Of a stretch of DNA of 64,000 nt, positions 1 to 10,602 are shown one piece after another. The position numbers and the translations under genes were made by a program. The notes below the pieces were generated by a model that worked only from the letters and a program-made list of their open reading frames with translations, was not told the DNA's origin and did not search any database. Position 1 is the stretch's first letter, and every line of letters begins with the position of its first letter. The stretch lies in contig NZ_CP011340.1 of assembly GCF_001278075.1 (NCBI RefSeq), positions 6,197,501-6,261,500 on the forward strand, in the 5' to 3' direction. The stretch comes from Streptomyces pristinaespiralis (GTDB lineage: Bacteria; Actinomycetota; Actinomycetes; Streptomycetales; Streptomycetaceae).

Positions 1-20
1 GGGGAGGCCGTCGTCACCCG

Positions 21-644
21 CTACGCGCGCGGGGCGCAGCCGAGGACGTGCGCCTTCACCAGCGAGCCGATCTCCGGATCGCGCCGGCGGAAGGCCTCCA
101 CCAGGTCCTGGTGCTCCTCCGCGTACGACTTCTGCACCGTGCCCAGCCAGCGGATCGACAGGGCCGTGAAGACCTCGATCCCCAGTCCCTCCCAGGTGTG
201 CAGCAGGACGCCGTTGCCCGCCGCCCTGACCAGCTCCCGGTGGAAGGCCACGGTGTGGCGGACCTGCCCCGCGGAGTCCCCGGTCCGGTCCGCCTCGTAC
301 AGCGCCGACACGTGCGGCTCCAGCGTCGTGCAGTCCTCCGCGAGGCGCCCCGCGGCCAGTTCGGCCGCGATCTGCTCCAGGCCCGCCCGCACCGGGTAGC
401 TCTCCTCGAGGTCCGCGGCGGTCAGATTCCGCACGCGTACGCCCTTGTTGGGCGCCGACTCGATCAGCCGCAGCGACTCCAGCTCGCGCAGCGCCTCGCG
501 CACCGGCGTCTGGGAGACCTCGAGTTCGGTGGCGATCCGGCGCTCGACGATGCGTTCCCCCGGCTTCCAGCGCCCGCTGACGATCCCCTCCACGATGTGC
601 TCGCGGATCTGATCGCGCAGCGAGTGGACGACGGGGATGGTCAT
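21..644 (-). CDS. GntR-family transcriptional regulator, FCD subfamily
   Basis: A 207-residue DNA-binding regulator. Residues about 10-75 form the GntR winged helix-turn-helix, with the subfamily signature SQTPVREALRELE. The remaining helical part, about 80-205, fits the FCD ligand-binding domain of FadR/GntR regulators that sense small organic acids. The ATG at 644 has a strong Shine-Dalgarno (AAGGAG, 6 nt away), which settles the start. It lies just beyond the sucB terminator and reads in the same direction, so it is probably its own transcription unit. Its target and ligand cannot be read from sequence. Proximity to the 2-oxoacid dehydrogenase genes is suggestive only. Confidence 0.93.
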   Translation of the reverse strand: MTIPVVHSLRDQIREHIVEGIVSGRWKPGERIVERRIATELEVSQTPVREALRELESLRLIESAPNKGVRVRNLTAADLEESYPVRAGLEQIAAELAAGRLAEDCTTLEPHVSALYEADRTGDSAGQVRHTVAFHRELVRAAGNGVLLHTWEGLGIEVFTALSIRWLGTVQKSYAEEHQDLVEAFRRRDPEIGSLVKAHVLGCAPRA

Positions 645-691
645 GGAGCGCTCCTTAAAGCCGCGTCGACCTGTGGCCCTTAGACAATACG

Positions 692-733
692 GCTGCGCCC
701 CCGCCGGGAAGTACTCCCGGGCGGGGGCGCAGC
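692..733 (-). terminator. Intrinsic-type terminator after sucB
   Basis: Perfect 14-bp stem (692-705 with 720-733), extended inward by 4 bp past one bulged base. It sits 28 bp beyond the sucB stop on the minus strand. There is no U-tract, as is usual for Streptomyces hairpin terminators. Confidence 0.75.
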
Positions 734-760
734 AGGTGAGGCTGGTTACAGCGGTGCCGC

Positions 761-2566
761 TCAGAGGCCGAGCTCGACCTCGAACTCACCGGCCTCCAGG
801 ATCTGCTTGACGGCCGTCAGGTAGCGGGCGGCGTCGGCGCCGTCCACCAGACGGTGGTCGTAGGAGAGCGCGACGTACGTCATGTCGCGGATCGCGATCG
901 TCTCACCGAGGTCCGGGTGGTTCACGACCACCGGGCGGCGGACCGTGGCACCGATGCCCAGGATGGCGACCTGGTTCGGCGGCACGATGATCGTGTCGAA
1001 CAGCGCACCGCGCGAGCCGGTGTTGCTGATCGTGAAGGTCGCGCCGGCGAGGTCGTCCGGCGTGATCTTGCTGGCGCGCACGGCGCCGGCGAGCTCGGCG
1101 GTCTTCTTGGCGATACCGGCGAGGTTCAGGTCGCCCGCACCCTTGATGACCGGCGTCATCAGACCCTTCTCGGAGTCCACGGCGATGCCGATGTTCTCCG
1201 AGTCGAAGTACGTGATGGTGCCCTCGGCCTCGTTGATCCGGGCGTTGATGACCGGGTGGGCCTTCAGCGCCTGGGCGGCGGCCTTGACGAAGAACGGCAT
1301 CGGGGAGAGCTTGACGCCCTCACGGGCCGCGAACGCGTCCTTGGCACGGGCGCGCAGCTTCATCAGCTTGGTGATGTCGACCTCGACGACCGAGGTCAGC
1401 TGTGCCTGGTCGTGCAGCGCCTTCATCATGTTGTCGCCGATGACCTTGCGCATGCGGGTCATCTTGACCGTCTGACCGCGCAGCGGGGACGCCTCGAGCT
1501 TCGGAGCCTTGGCCGCGGCCGGGGCGGCAGCGGCGGCCGGCGCCTGCGCGGCGGCCTTGGCGGCCTCCGCGGCGGCGATGACGTCCTGCTTGCGGATACG
1601 GCCACCGACGCCGGTGCCCTTGACCGAACCGAGGTCGACGCCGTTCTCGGCGGCGAGCTTACGGACCAGCGGGGTCACGTATGCGTCGCTCGCCTCGACG
1701 GCGGCGGGCGCGGCCGGGGCGGCGGGAGCCGCCGGGGCCGGGGCCTGGACCGGCGCGGGCGCGGGGGCCGGGGCGGCCGGAGCCGGAGCCGGAGCAGCCG
1801 CGGGAGCCGGCGCCGGGGCCGGGGCCGGAGCGGGTGCCTGGGCGGCGGGCGCGGGGGCCGGTGCCGCCGGGGCCGGAGCAGCGGCCGGGGCGGGGGCGGC
1901 GGCCGGAGCCGCACCCTTCGCACCGATGACGGCCAGCTTGGCGCCGACCTCCGCCGTCTCGTCCTCCGCGACCACGATCTCCAGCAGGACGCCGGAGGCC
2001 GGGGCGGGGATCTCTGTGTCGACCTTGTCGGTGGAGACCTCGAGCAGCGGCTCGTCCTCCGTGACCTCCTCGCCGACCTCCTTCAGCCAGCGGGTCACGG
2101 TGCCCTCGGTGACGCTCTCGCCGAGCGCCGGAAGGACGACGTCGGTGCCCTCGGCGGAACCGGCACCGGCAGCGGCCTCCGCGGTCGGGGCCGGGGCCGG
2201 GGCGGCGGCCTCGGTGGACGGCGCGGCCTGCGGCGCCTCCTGGGCGGGGGCGGGCGCCTCGGCCGGAGCCGGGGCGGGAGCCGCGGCCTCGGCGGCGGCA
2301 GGCGCCGGGGCGGCAGCGGGGGCGCCGCTGCCGTCGTCGATGACGGCCAGCTCGGCGCCGACCTCTACGGTCTCGTCCTCGGCGACCTTGATGGACGCCA
2401 GGACACCGGCGGCGGGGGCGGGGATCTCGGTGTCGACCTTGTCGGTCGACACCTCGAGCAGCGGCTCGTCGGCCTCGACGCGCTCTCCCTCGGCCTTCAG
2501 CCAGCGGGTGACAGTGCCCTCGGTGACGCTCTCACCGAGCGCCGGAAGGGTTACGGAAACCGCCAT
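761..2566 (-). CDS. sucB: Dihydrolipoamide acyltransferase (E2) of 2-oxoacid dehydrogenase complex
   Basis: A 601-residue E2 core subunit that transfers acyl groups from E1 to CoA through lipoyl arms. It has two lipoyl domains, with lipoylated lysines at K43 and K181 in repeated [13 protein letters not shown] motifs. Long Ala/Pro linkers follow, then a peripheral subunit-binding domain (about 297-333) and a catalytic domain from about 370 that ends with the [13 protein letters not shown] motif carrying the catalytic His. Start: ATG with AAGGAG 11 nt upstream. The E3 gene lies 55 bp upstream on the same strand, giving an lpd-sucB operon. Established knowledge: in actinobacteria this E2 (often called SucB, or DlaT) serves pyruvate dehydrogenase, while the 2-oxoglutarate E1 carries its own fused succinyltransferase, so the sucB label may mislead on substrate. 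Confidence 0.95.
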   Translation of the reverse strand: MAVSVTLPALGESVTEGTVTRWLKAEGERVEADEPLLEVSTDKVDTEIPAPAAGVLASIKVAEDETVEVGAELAVIDDGSGAPAAAPAPAAAEAAAPAPAPAEAPAPAQEAPQAAPSTEAAAPAPAPTAEAAAGAGSAEGTDVVLPALGESVTEGTVTRWLKEVGEEVTEDEPLLEVSTDKVDTEIPAPASGVLLEIVVAEDETAEVGAKLAVIGAKGAAPAAAPAPAAAPAPAAPAPAPAAQAPAPAPAPAPAPAAAPAPAPAAPAPAPAPVQAPAPAAPAAPAAPAAVEASDAYVTPLVRKLAAENGVDLGSVKGTGVGGRIRKQDVIAAAEAAKAAAQAPAAAAAPAAAKAPKLEASPLRGQTVKMTRMRKVIGDNMMKALHDQAQLTSVVEVDITKLMKLRARAKDAFAAREGVKLSPMPFFVKAAAQALKAHPVINARINEAEGTITYFDSENIGIAVDSEKGLMTPVIKGAGDLNLAGIAKKTAELAGAVRASKITPDDLAGATFTISNTGSRGALFDTIIVPPNQVAILGIGATVRRPVVVNHPDLGETIAIRDMTYVALSYDHRLVDGADAARYLTAVKQILEAGEFEVELGL

Positions 2567-2621
2567 GGTTTCAGTTGCTCCTTAACGATGTGCGGAAGTG
2601 GTCTGTCGCGCCCGTAACTGA

Positions 2622-4010
2622 CTAGTCGTGGGAGTGCAGCGGCTTGCCGGCCAGGGCCAGGTGGGCCTCGCCGAGCGCCTCGTTCTGCGTCGGGTGCGCG
2701 TGGATGAGCTGCGCGACCTCGGCCGGCAGAGCCTCCCAGTTGTAGATCAGCTGAGCTTCACCGACCTGCTCGCCCATACGGTCACCGACCATGTGGACGC
2801 CGACCACGGCACCGTCCTTGACCTGGACGAGCTTGATCTCGCCCGCGGTCTTCAGGATCTTGCTCTTGCCGTTGCCCGCCAGGTTGTACTTCAGGGCGAC
2901 GACCTTGTCCGCACCGTAGATCTCCTTGGCCTTGGCCTCGGTGATGCCGACGGAGGCGACCTCCGGGTGGCAGTACGTCACCCGCGGCACGCCGTCGTAG
3001 TCGATCGGGACGGTCTTCAGACCGGCCAGCCGCTCCGCCACCAGGATGCCCTCGGCGAAGCCGACGTGCGCGAGCTGGAGGGTCGGGACCAGGTCACCGA
3101 CGGCGGAGATGGTGGGCACGTTGGTCTGCATGTACTCGTCGACCAGGACGTAGCCGCGGTCCATCGCGACGCCCTGCTCCTCGTAGCCGAGACCCTGGGA
3201 GACCGGGCCGCGGCCGATGGCGACCAGGAGGACCTCGGCCTCGAAGGTCTTGCCGTCGGCGAGGGTGACGCGCACGCCGTCCTGGGTGTACTCGGCCTTC
3301 TCGAAGAAGGTGCCCAGGTTGAACTTGATGCCGCGCTTGCGGAAGGCACGCTCGAGCAGCTTGGAGCTGTTCTCGTCCTCGACCGGCACGAGGTGCTTGA
3401 GGCCCTCGACGACGGTGACGTCGGTGCCGAACGACTTCCACGCGGAGGCGAACTCGACGCCGATGACGCCGCCGCCCAGGATGATCGCGGACTTCGGCAC
3501 GCGGTCCAGGACCAGCGCGTGGTCCGAGGAGATGATGCGGTTGCCGTCGATGTCCAGACCCGGCAGGGACTTCGGCACGGAGCCGGTCGCCAGGAGGACG
3601 TGGCGGCCCTGCACGCGGCGGCCGTTCACGTCGACGGAGGTGGGGGAGGACAGCCGGCCCTCACCCTCGATGTAGGTCACCTTGCGGGAGGCGACCAGAC
3701 CCTGCAGACCCTTGTAGAGGCCCGAGACGACCTCGTCCTTGTACTTGTGAACGCCGGCGATGTCGATGCCCTCGAAAGAGGTCTTGACACCGAACTGGTC
3801 GGCCTCACGAGCCTGGTCCGCGATCTCGCCGGCGTGCAGCAGAGCCTTCGTGGGGATGCAGCCGTTGTGCAGGCAGGTGCCGCCGAGCTTGTTCTTTTCG
3901 ATCAGTGCGACGTCCAGGCCCAGCTGAGCTCCGCGCAGCGCCGCAGCGTAACCGCCGCTACCACCGCCGAGGATCACTAGGTCGAAAACGGTGCTGGCGT
4001 CGTTCGCCAC
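2622..4010 (-). CDS. lpdA: Dihydrolipoyl dehydrogenase (E3)
   Basis: A 462-residue flavoprotein disulfide reductase that reoxidises dihydrolipoamide with NAD+. Visible features are the FAD dinucleotide fold (LGGGSGGYAAALRGAQLG), the redox disulfide C46/C51 in GGTCLHNGCIPTK, an NAD-binding Rossmann motif (GGGVIGVEFAS) and the C-terminal catalytic HAHPTQNE dyad. I chose the GTG at 4010 over the in-frame ATG at 4028 because GGAGGA sits 6 nt upstream of the GTG and would otherwise lie inside the coding region. Operon with the E2 gene downstream. This E3 is shared by pyruvate and 2-oxoglutarate dehydrogenases and probably by glycine cleavage. Confidence 0.96.
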   Translation of the reverse strand: MANDASTVFDLVILGGGSGGYAAALRGAQLGLDVALIEKNKLGGTCLHNGCIPTKALLHAGEIADQAREADQFGVKTSFEGIDIAGVHKYKDEVVSGLYKGLQGLVASRKVTYIEGEGRLSSPTSVDVNGRRVQGRHVLLATGSVPKSLPGLDIDGNRIISSDHALVLDRVPKSAIILGGGVIGVEFASAWKSFGTDVTVVEGLKHLVPVEDENSSKLLERAFRKRGIKFNLGTFFEKAEYTQDGVRVTLADGKTFEAEVLLVAIGRGPVSQGLGYEEQGVAMDRGYVLVDEYMQTNVPTISAVGDLVPTLQLAHVGFAEGILVAERLAGLKTVPIDYDGVPRVTYCHPEVASVGITEAKAKEIYGADKVVALKYNLAGNGKSKILKTAGEIKLVQVKDGAVVGVHMVGDRMGEQVGEAQLIYNWEALPAEVAQLIHAHPTQNEALGEAHLALAGKPLHSHD

Positions 4011-4380
4011 GTCACGTCCTCCATGCATGTGCGCCGTTCGCCGGGCCCCCGTCTCGGGAGATGACCGGCCGGTCGGCTGGTGTTCGGCCGCTGTCTCTTC
4101 GGCCCTGTGGTGGGGGCCCTGTCCTGCCGAGAACCCATCTTCGCACTTGTTGACGGACGGCGGGACGCGGGGCCGGAGCTTGAGATGGTGAGCTTGAGCG
4201 CTTTTCCCCGTTACCGGGGCGTAGGAGGCGGGCCCGGGCCGCGGTCGGCCCGGGTGCCCGCCGGCGTCGGGAGCACGGGGTGACCGGGAGGGAGCGCCCC
4301 GGTCACAGGAAGGGGGCGGGGCGGGGGAGCGGGCCCCGCGCAGCGGCGCCCGCGACCCTCACCCGCCCCCGCACCGCTCC
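4011..4380. other. Intergenic region: pepA terminator and lpd promoter side
   Basis: No coding sequence is supported here. It holds the hairpin at 4280-4306 after pepA and a second dyad near 4235-4257 (9-bp stem, 4-nt loop). The part next to 4010 must carry the lpd-sucB promoter, but I could not pick out convincing -35/-10 boxes. Confidence 0.6.
4280..4306 (-). terminator. Hairpin terminator after pepA
   Basis: 9-bp perfect stem (GTGACCGGG with CCCGGTCAC) and a 9-nt loop, 74 bp past the pepA stop on the minus strand. No U-tract. Confidence 0.6.
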
Positions 4381-5892
<1,512 letters not shown>

Positions 5893-6168
5893 GGTGGTGA
5901 AATCTCGCTTCCGTTGAGTTCCGAGGGTGCGGCGGGGGTGGATCGACACCCGACACCGGACAAGAGCCTACGCGCGGCCGTATGTATCGCTCACGGCGGC
6001 GGCGGTTCACTCGTGCGCGGTGTCTCTTTCATGTTCGGCCCGGAGGTTGTGACAGCTCGGCCGCACTCACCACATTCGAGCGACGGGGCGTGGGGCCCCG
6101 TCGCGTCATCGGCACAGAACTCCCTTGCGTCCGCCAGGTGTTGGGGAAGCGTGCGAGGGGGGAGTCGC

Positions 6169-7090
6169 ATGGAGCAGCAGGGTGCGCGCGAGGCGGGACG
6201 GCGGCCGGGGACCACGGCCGGCGGCCCGGAGGACCCGGCCGGCGGGACCGCCGTCGTCCGCCGTCCCGAGGCGCAAACGTTCGGCGGGGCCATGACGGCG
6301 CCGGCGGCTGACCCTTCTGAACGACCTGCCCCCGTGGTCCGGGGCGGCCCTCCTGCCGGCGTCCCTCGCGGCGGCCACGGTCGTGGCGGTCCGTGCCACG
6401 CGCCCGCCCGCCGCGACCGGACCGGACCGTGCCCGTCGACCCGCCCGACGAGCGCGTGCCCGGACCGGAGAACCGGCGGCGCGGGCCCGGCAGCCGCACC
6501 GGCCACGGCTCCTCGCCTCCCTGCCGTACGGGGTGTTCGGGCTCGGGGCCGGAACTCTGGTGCTGTACACCGCTCTCGGGGACGTGCTCGCCGGCCGGCC
6601 GGGCGCGGTCGTGGCAGCCCCCGCCGCCGTGGCGCTGACCCTGAGCATGGGCCCGGCCGAATGGCTGCTCCGGCGCTTCCGCGAAGGGACCGTCGCCGCG
6701 CTGCGCACGAGCACCGCCCGCGGGGAGTTCCGCCGGTGCACCGCCGCCGTCCTCGCGGAGTGCCTCTGCGGGTATCTCGCGATCCTGTTCGCCCTCGCGG
6801 TGGCCGGGACCGTGCTGTGGCCCGGAGCCCCCGCGCTCGGCGGGGTGCGGTCCGCCACCCTGCTGCTCGTCGGCGCGGTGCTGTGGACGGGGCTGCTGCT
6901 CCAGTTGTCGGGGGCGGCGAGCCTGGTCGCGGCGGTGTGCGCCGGGGCCGCCGCCGTGCAGAGCGTCGCGCTGCTCACCGGCACCGGCGGCCCCGCGCTC
7001 GCGGGGCTGTGCGTGGCCGCCGGGTCGGCCTCCGTGCTCGCCGTGCTCGTGTGTGTTCTGCTGGGCCGTGCCACCGCCCACCGCCTCTGA
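6169..7090 (+). pseudogene. Frameshifted gene for a multi-pass membrane protein
   Basis: An ATG at 6169 has a very good Shine-Dalgarno (GGGGGGAG, 4 nt away), and its frame shows Streptomyces-like G/C third positions only to about 6305. From there the coding signature moves to the next frame (+1), which runs without a stop to 7090 and encodes several hydrophobic segments: one near ALLPASLAAATVVAV, then four or more after 6520. Joining the two frames with one base removed gives exactly 306 residues. The second frame alone has no start before the GTG at 6383, which would cut off the first membrane segment. So this is either a real one-base insertion, a sequencing indel near 6296-6307, or frameshifting. 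Gene identity unknown. The next gene starts 14 bp downstream, so it probably heads that operon. Confidence 0.6.
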
Positions 7091-7104
7091 CCCAGGAAGC
7101 GCCC

Positions 7105-7737
7105 GTGAAAAGCCTGTTGGTGCCGTTCTACGAGCATCCCGCCGACCGACCGGAGGCCTGGGACGCCGTCGTCGCGGCCGCGCCCGGCCTCTACGGCGTC
7201 GTCCTCAATCCGGCCAACGGGCCCGGCGCCGCCCCCGACCCCGGGTTCGTCGCCGTCGCCGGACGGCTGCGGGGCGCGGGAGTGCGCGTACTCGGCTACA
7301 CCGACACGGACTACGGCCGCCGCCCGCACCACGACGTCGCGCGGGACCTGCGGTGCCACCGGGACTGGTACGGCGCCGACGGCGCGTTCCTCGACCAGGT
7401 CTCCTCCGGTGCCGCCGCCCTGGCCCACTACCGGCGGCTGGCGGCGGAGGCCCGGACGGCGGGCGCGGCCACCGTGGCGCTCAACCACGGCGTGCACCCC
7501 GACCCGGGCTACGCCGAGTTCGCCGATCTGCTGGTCACCTTCGAGGGCCCGTGGGACGCGTACCGGGCCGCAGGCATCCCCTCCTGGACCGCCGCGCATC
7601 CGCCGGAACGGTTCTGCCATCTCGTCTACGCGGCCCCGCCCGGCGCCCGCGCCGGCGCCGCGGTCCACTGCGTCGTCCCGGGCACCGGCGCCCACCCCTG
7701 GGGCACGCTGCCCCACGAACTGGAGCCCGTCCGGTGA
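7105..7737 (+). CDS. Spherulin-4-like (GH135-type) glycoside hydrolase family protein
   Basis: A 210-residue protein beginning VKSLLVPFYEHP, with the TIM-barrel pattern of the spherulation-specific family 4/Sph3 group (YGVVLNPANGPG, RVLGYTDTDYG, ADGAFLDQ, FADLLVTFEGPW). Family knowledge: characterised GH135 members cleave alpha-1,4-linked galactosamine polymers. The acidic pair usually seen as DE at the end of the GIFxDE strand reads DQ here, so activity is not assured. No signal peptide is visible, unlike secreted relatives. GTG start with AGGAAG upstream. The stop overlaps the start of the next gene by 4 nt, and the shifted membrane gene ends 14 bp upstream, so the three appear co-transcribed. 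Confidence 0.8.
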   Translation: MKSLLVPFYEHPADRPEAWDAVVAAAPGLYGVVLNPANGPGAAPDPGFVAVAGRLRGAGVRVLGYTDTDYGRRPHHDVARDLRCHRDWYGADGAFLDQVSSGAAALAHYRRLAAEARTAGAATVALNHGVHPDPGYAEFADLLVTFEGPWDAYRAAGIPSWTAAHPPERFCHLVYAAPPGARAGAAVHCVVPGTGAHPWGTLPHELEPVR

Positions 7738-8558
7738 GGCGTTCGCCCTTCCTCCTCCTTGCCGCCCTGCTGGTCCTGCTCGCCGGATGCACGAGCGGGC
7801 CCGACCGCGACGAGGGGAAACCGACGCTCCCTCCCCGGCCGGCGCAGCCCTCCACCGAGCGCTGGCTGCCCGGTCCCGGCCTGGCGTGGCAGTGGCAGCT
7901 CAGCGGCCGCCTCGATCCGACGGTCGACGTACCGGTCTACGACATCGACGGCTTCGACCACCCCGCCTCCGCCGTCGCCGACCTGCACCGCCGCGGCCGC
8001 AAGGTCATCTGCTACCTGTCCACCGGCGCCTGGGAGGACTTCCGCCCCGACGCCGGCCGTTTCCCGACGTCGCTCCTCGGCCGCGGCAACGGCTGGGAGG
8101 GCGAGCGCTGGCTCGACATCCGCCGTACCGACGTCCTCGGACCGCTGATGGCCGAACGCCTCGACATGTGCAGGGACAAGGGCTTCGACGCGGTGGAGCC
8201 GGACAACATGGACGGCTACGCCAACCGCACCGGCTTCCCCCTCACGGCCGCCGACCAGCTCCGCTACAACCGCCTGATCGCCCGCCTCGCCCACGAGCGC
8301 GGTCTGTCCGTCGGCCTCAAGAACGACCTCGACCAGATCCCCGAACTGGTCGGCGACTTCGACTTCGCGGTCAACGAACAGTGCGCGGAGCACGACGAGT
8401 GCGCCGCCCTCACGCCGTTCGTCCGTGCGGGCAAGGCGGTGTTCCACGTCGAGTACGAGCTGCCGACGCGGGAGTTCTGCCCCACGACGCGCGAGCTCGG
8501 CCTCAGCTCGATGCTGAAGAAGTACGACCTGGGGGTGTGGCGCGAGCCCTGCGCATGA
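7734..8558 (+). CDS. GH114 endo-alpha-1,4-polygalactosaminidase-like lipoprotein
   Basis: A 274-residue exported protein. The N-terminus is a lipoprotein signal (hydrophobic run then LLAGC, lipidated Cys about residue 19). The mature part carries GH114 signatures: WQWQLSG, VYDIDGFD, GRKVICYLSTGAWEDFRPD, DAVEPDNMDGYAN and GLKNDLDQ. Family knowledge: GH114 enzymes hydrolyse alpha-1,4-polygalactosamine. I inferred the GTG start at 7734 because it forms a GTGA overlap with the preceding gene and puts the signal peptide at the N-terminus; earlier in-frame starts run through another gene. Together with the spherulin-like neighbour it suggests handling of a cationic amino-sugar polymer at the cell surface. 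Confidence 0.88.
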   Translation: MRRSPFLLLAALLVLLAGCTSGPDRDEGKPTLPPRPAQPSTERWLPGPGLAWQWQLSGRLDPTVDVPVYDIDGFDHPASAVADLHRRGRKVICYLSTGAWEDFRPDAGRFPTSLLGRGNGWEGERWLDIRRTDVLGPLMAERLDMCRDKGFDAVEPDNMDGYANRTGFPLTAADQLRYNRLIARLAHERGLSVGLKNDLDQIPELVGDFDFAVNEQCAEHDECAALTPFVRAGKAVFHVEYELPTREFCPTTRELGLSSMLKKYDLGVWREPCA

Positions 8559-8635
8559 CGCGGCGTGTCGGCGGGCGTGCCGTGAACCGTCGGCAGGCAG
8601 CCGCCCGTACGGCCCTCGGCATCACGCCGGCGGTC

Positions 8636-9430
8636 TCAGCCGAGCACCAGCGCCACCAGCGCCACCGTGCCCGCCGTCTCCGAGAGCGCCCCGAACACAT
8701 CGCCCGTCACCCCGCCGAAGCGCCGCACGCAGTGCCGCAGCAGGAGCTGGGCGGCCAGCAGGCCGGCCGCCACCGCGACGGCGTGGTGCAGCGCGCCGTA
8801 CGGGCCGAAGAGGGCGCCCGCGCCCGCCGCGCAGACCGTCACCACCCCGGCCACGGCGAGCGCCGCCCGTAGCGGGACGGCCCCCGCGACCGCCGCCCCG
8901 AGGCCATCGGGGCGGGCCGGCGGGACACCGGGACGGCACGCGAGGGTCAGCGCCAGACGGGCGGTGACGGCGGTCAGCGCCGCCGCCGTCGCGCCGAGCG
9001 CCCAGCTCCGCGCGTACAGTTCGGCCAGCGCCGCGACCTGCCCGAGCAGCACGAACAGCAGTGTGATCACGCCGAACGGCCCGATGTCGGACTGCTTCAT
9101 GATCCGCAGCGCGTCCTCCGCGGGCTTGCCGCTGCCGAGTCCGTCGGCCGTGTCCGCGAGCCCGTCGAGGTGCAATCCCCGGGTGAGCACGGCGGGCACG
9201 GCCGCCGTGGCCACGGCGGCCAGGAGCGGACCCGAGCCCAGCAGCGCCAGGAGCCCGCCGGCCGCCGCGGCGGACAGCCCGACCACGAGCCCCGCGAGCG
9301 GCGCGCACACCATCCCGGCACGCGCGGCGTCGCGGTCCCAGCGGGTGACGCGGACGGGAAGCACGGTGAGGGTGCCGAAGGCGAAACGTATGCCGTGCGC
9401 AGAGGCCGCGGCGGCGGTCCGAGGAGTCAT
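8636..9430 (-). CDS. cobS: Adenosylcobinamide-GDP ribazoletransferase (cobalamin synthase)
   Basis: A 264-residue integral membrane enzyme that joins adenosylcobinamide-GDP and alpha-ribazole in the last stage of cobalamin nucleotide-loop assembly. The family motif HLDGLADTADGLGSG is intact, followed by RIMKQSDIGPFG; several hydrophobic segments span the rest. Start ATG at 9430, divergent from the membrane gene at 9508. Other cob genes (cobT, cobU fusion) lie on the same strand but beyond a plus-strand gene and a decayed fragment, so cobS must be transcribed from its own promoter here. No cobalamin riboswitch is apparent upstream. Confidence 0.94.
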   Translation of the reverse strand: MTPRTAAAASAHGIRFAFGTLTVLPVRVTRWDRDAARAGMVCAPLAGLVVGLSAAAAGGLLALLGSGPLLAAVATAAVPAVLTRGLHLDGLADTADGLGSGKPAEDALRIMKQSDIGPFGVITLLFVLLGQVAALAELYARSWALGATAAALTAVTARLALTLACRPGVPPARPDGLGAAVAGAVPLRAALAVAGVVTVCAAGAGALFGPYGALHHAVAVAAGLLAAQLLLRHCVRRFGGVTGDVFGALSETAGTVALVALVLG

Positions 9431-9507
9431 CGCGCGAAGGGTAGCCCGGCCCCCAGGGCGGTAAGTTGCGCATAACGCCTGAAGCGGTCCAAACGGGAGC
9501 GGGTGGC

Positions 9508-10263
9508 ATGGGTCACTGGTTTTACCGCAACATCCTGGAACCCGGGAAGCTGCCGATGCTGCTCGCGCTGGCCTCTTTCGTGTTCACCTTCCTGGCCACA
9601 CGCAGCGTCACCCGGCTGATCAGGGCGGGCCGGGGGCCGTTCAAGAACGTCACTCCCGGCGGGATGCACATCCACCATGTGGTGCCCGGAGTGGTCCTCA
9701 GCGTGGTCGGCGGCTTCGGCGCCGTGGGCAGCGGCAGACACGGCGTGGGGGCCGCCGTCTGCGCGGTGATCTTCGGGACGGGAGCCGGACTGGTCCTGGA
9801 CGAGTTCGCCCTGATCCTCCATCTGGACGACGTCTACTGGACCGAACGGGGCCGTAAGAGCGTCGAGGTCGTCGTGCTCGCGGCCGCACTCGCGCTGCTC
9901 GTGATCAGCGGATTCTCGCCGTTCGAGGTGGACTCGCTGACACCCGACGAACGCCAGGACCGGGCCGCGGTCATCCTCACCTTCGTGAGCAATTTCCTGC
10001 TCGCCCTGATCGCCCTCCTCAAGGGCAAGCTCCGGATGGGCCTCATCGGCGTGCTCGTGCCGGTGGTGGCGCTGGTCGGTGCGGTACGGCTCGCCCGCCC
10101 CGAGTCGTACTGGGCGCGGAGGTTCTACCGGCGCCGCACGAAGGCCCGCGCCAGGGCGAAGAAGCGCGCGATCCGCCACGACCGGCGCTGGGCGGGGCCG
10201 CGCCGGGCGTTCCAGGACCTGATCGGCGGGGCGCCGGACAAGGCGCCGCCCCACGAGCCGTGA
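9508..10263 (+). CDS. Conserved multi-pass membrane protein of unknown function
   Basis: A 251-residue membrane protein with about six hydrophobic segments and a very basic C-terminus (RRRTKARARAKKRAIR). A His-rich loop (GGMHIHHVVPG) follows the first membrane segment. The stretch DEFALILHLDDVYWTERGR is acidic and conserved-looking. I chose the ATG at 9508 (MGHWFYRN) with GGGAG upstream over an earlier in-frame start at 9466. It stands alone between divergent cobS and the fragment preceding cobT. I recognise no named family with certainty. The His cluster could bind metal, but that is a guess. Confidence 0.82.
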   Translation: MGHWFYRNILEPGKLPMLLALASFVFTFLATRSVTRLIRAGRGPFKNVTPGGMHIHHVVPGVVLSVVGGFGAVGSGRHGVGAAVCAVIFGTGAGLVLDEFALILHLDDVYWTERGRKSVEVVVLAAALALLVISGFSPFEVDSLTPDERQDRAAVILTFVSNFLLALIALLKGKLRMGLIGVLVPVVALVGAVRLARPESYWARRFYRRRTKARARAKKRAIRHDRRWAGPRRAFQDLIGGAPDKAPPHEP

Positions 10264-10269
10264 CCCGCG

Positions 10270-10560
10270 GAGCCCGGAGTCCGACAGCCGCCCGGACGCG
10301 GAGTTCGGCGCCTGCCTTCCGGAGGGCGGCGTGCACCCACCGGGGCAGGCCGGGAGCCTTGCGGAGTTGCTCGGCCCGGTCGGCGAGCCCGAGCCTCGGC
10401 AGGTCGGCGCTCTCGTCGAAGAGCACGAAACGCGGCTCCGGATCGGCCGGCACGTCGCGTCGGCGCGGCACAGCGACTCGATCTGCCACCGGTGGGAGAA
10501 GAAGCCGAGCAGCGAGCGCCACGGCCTCGGTACCGGTCCCGCACCGAGCTTCGAACGGCG
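10270..10560 (-). pseudogene. Remnant of a DUF2156/phosphatidylglycerol lysyltransferase-like C-terminus
   Basis: The 339-bp gap between the membrane gene and cobT is not empty. On the minus strand one frame reads WQIESLCRADATCRP (near 10440-10487) and the adjacent frame continues EPRFVLFDESADLPRLGLA (near 10370-10435). Put together, this matches the C-terminal pattern of the DUF2156/MprF-type catalytic domain (QIESLYRxNAKYRPxWEPRF...DLPRI). A single indel separates the halves, no start or N-terminal domain is present, and third-position G/C remains high. I read it as a recently decayed 3' fragment. Boundaries are approximate and the family match is from memory. Confidence 0.55.
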
Positions 10561-10602
10561 CTCGAGGGTGCGGGTGGCGGGGCGCGGCGGCCCCGCCCGG
10601 CG

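Noticed and set aside
854-2617. Long open frames on the plus strand opposite sucB, rich in Gly/Arg
   Set aside because: They mirror the Ala/Pro codons of the E2 linkers; no start signals or domains. High-GC shadow frames.
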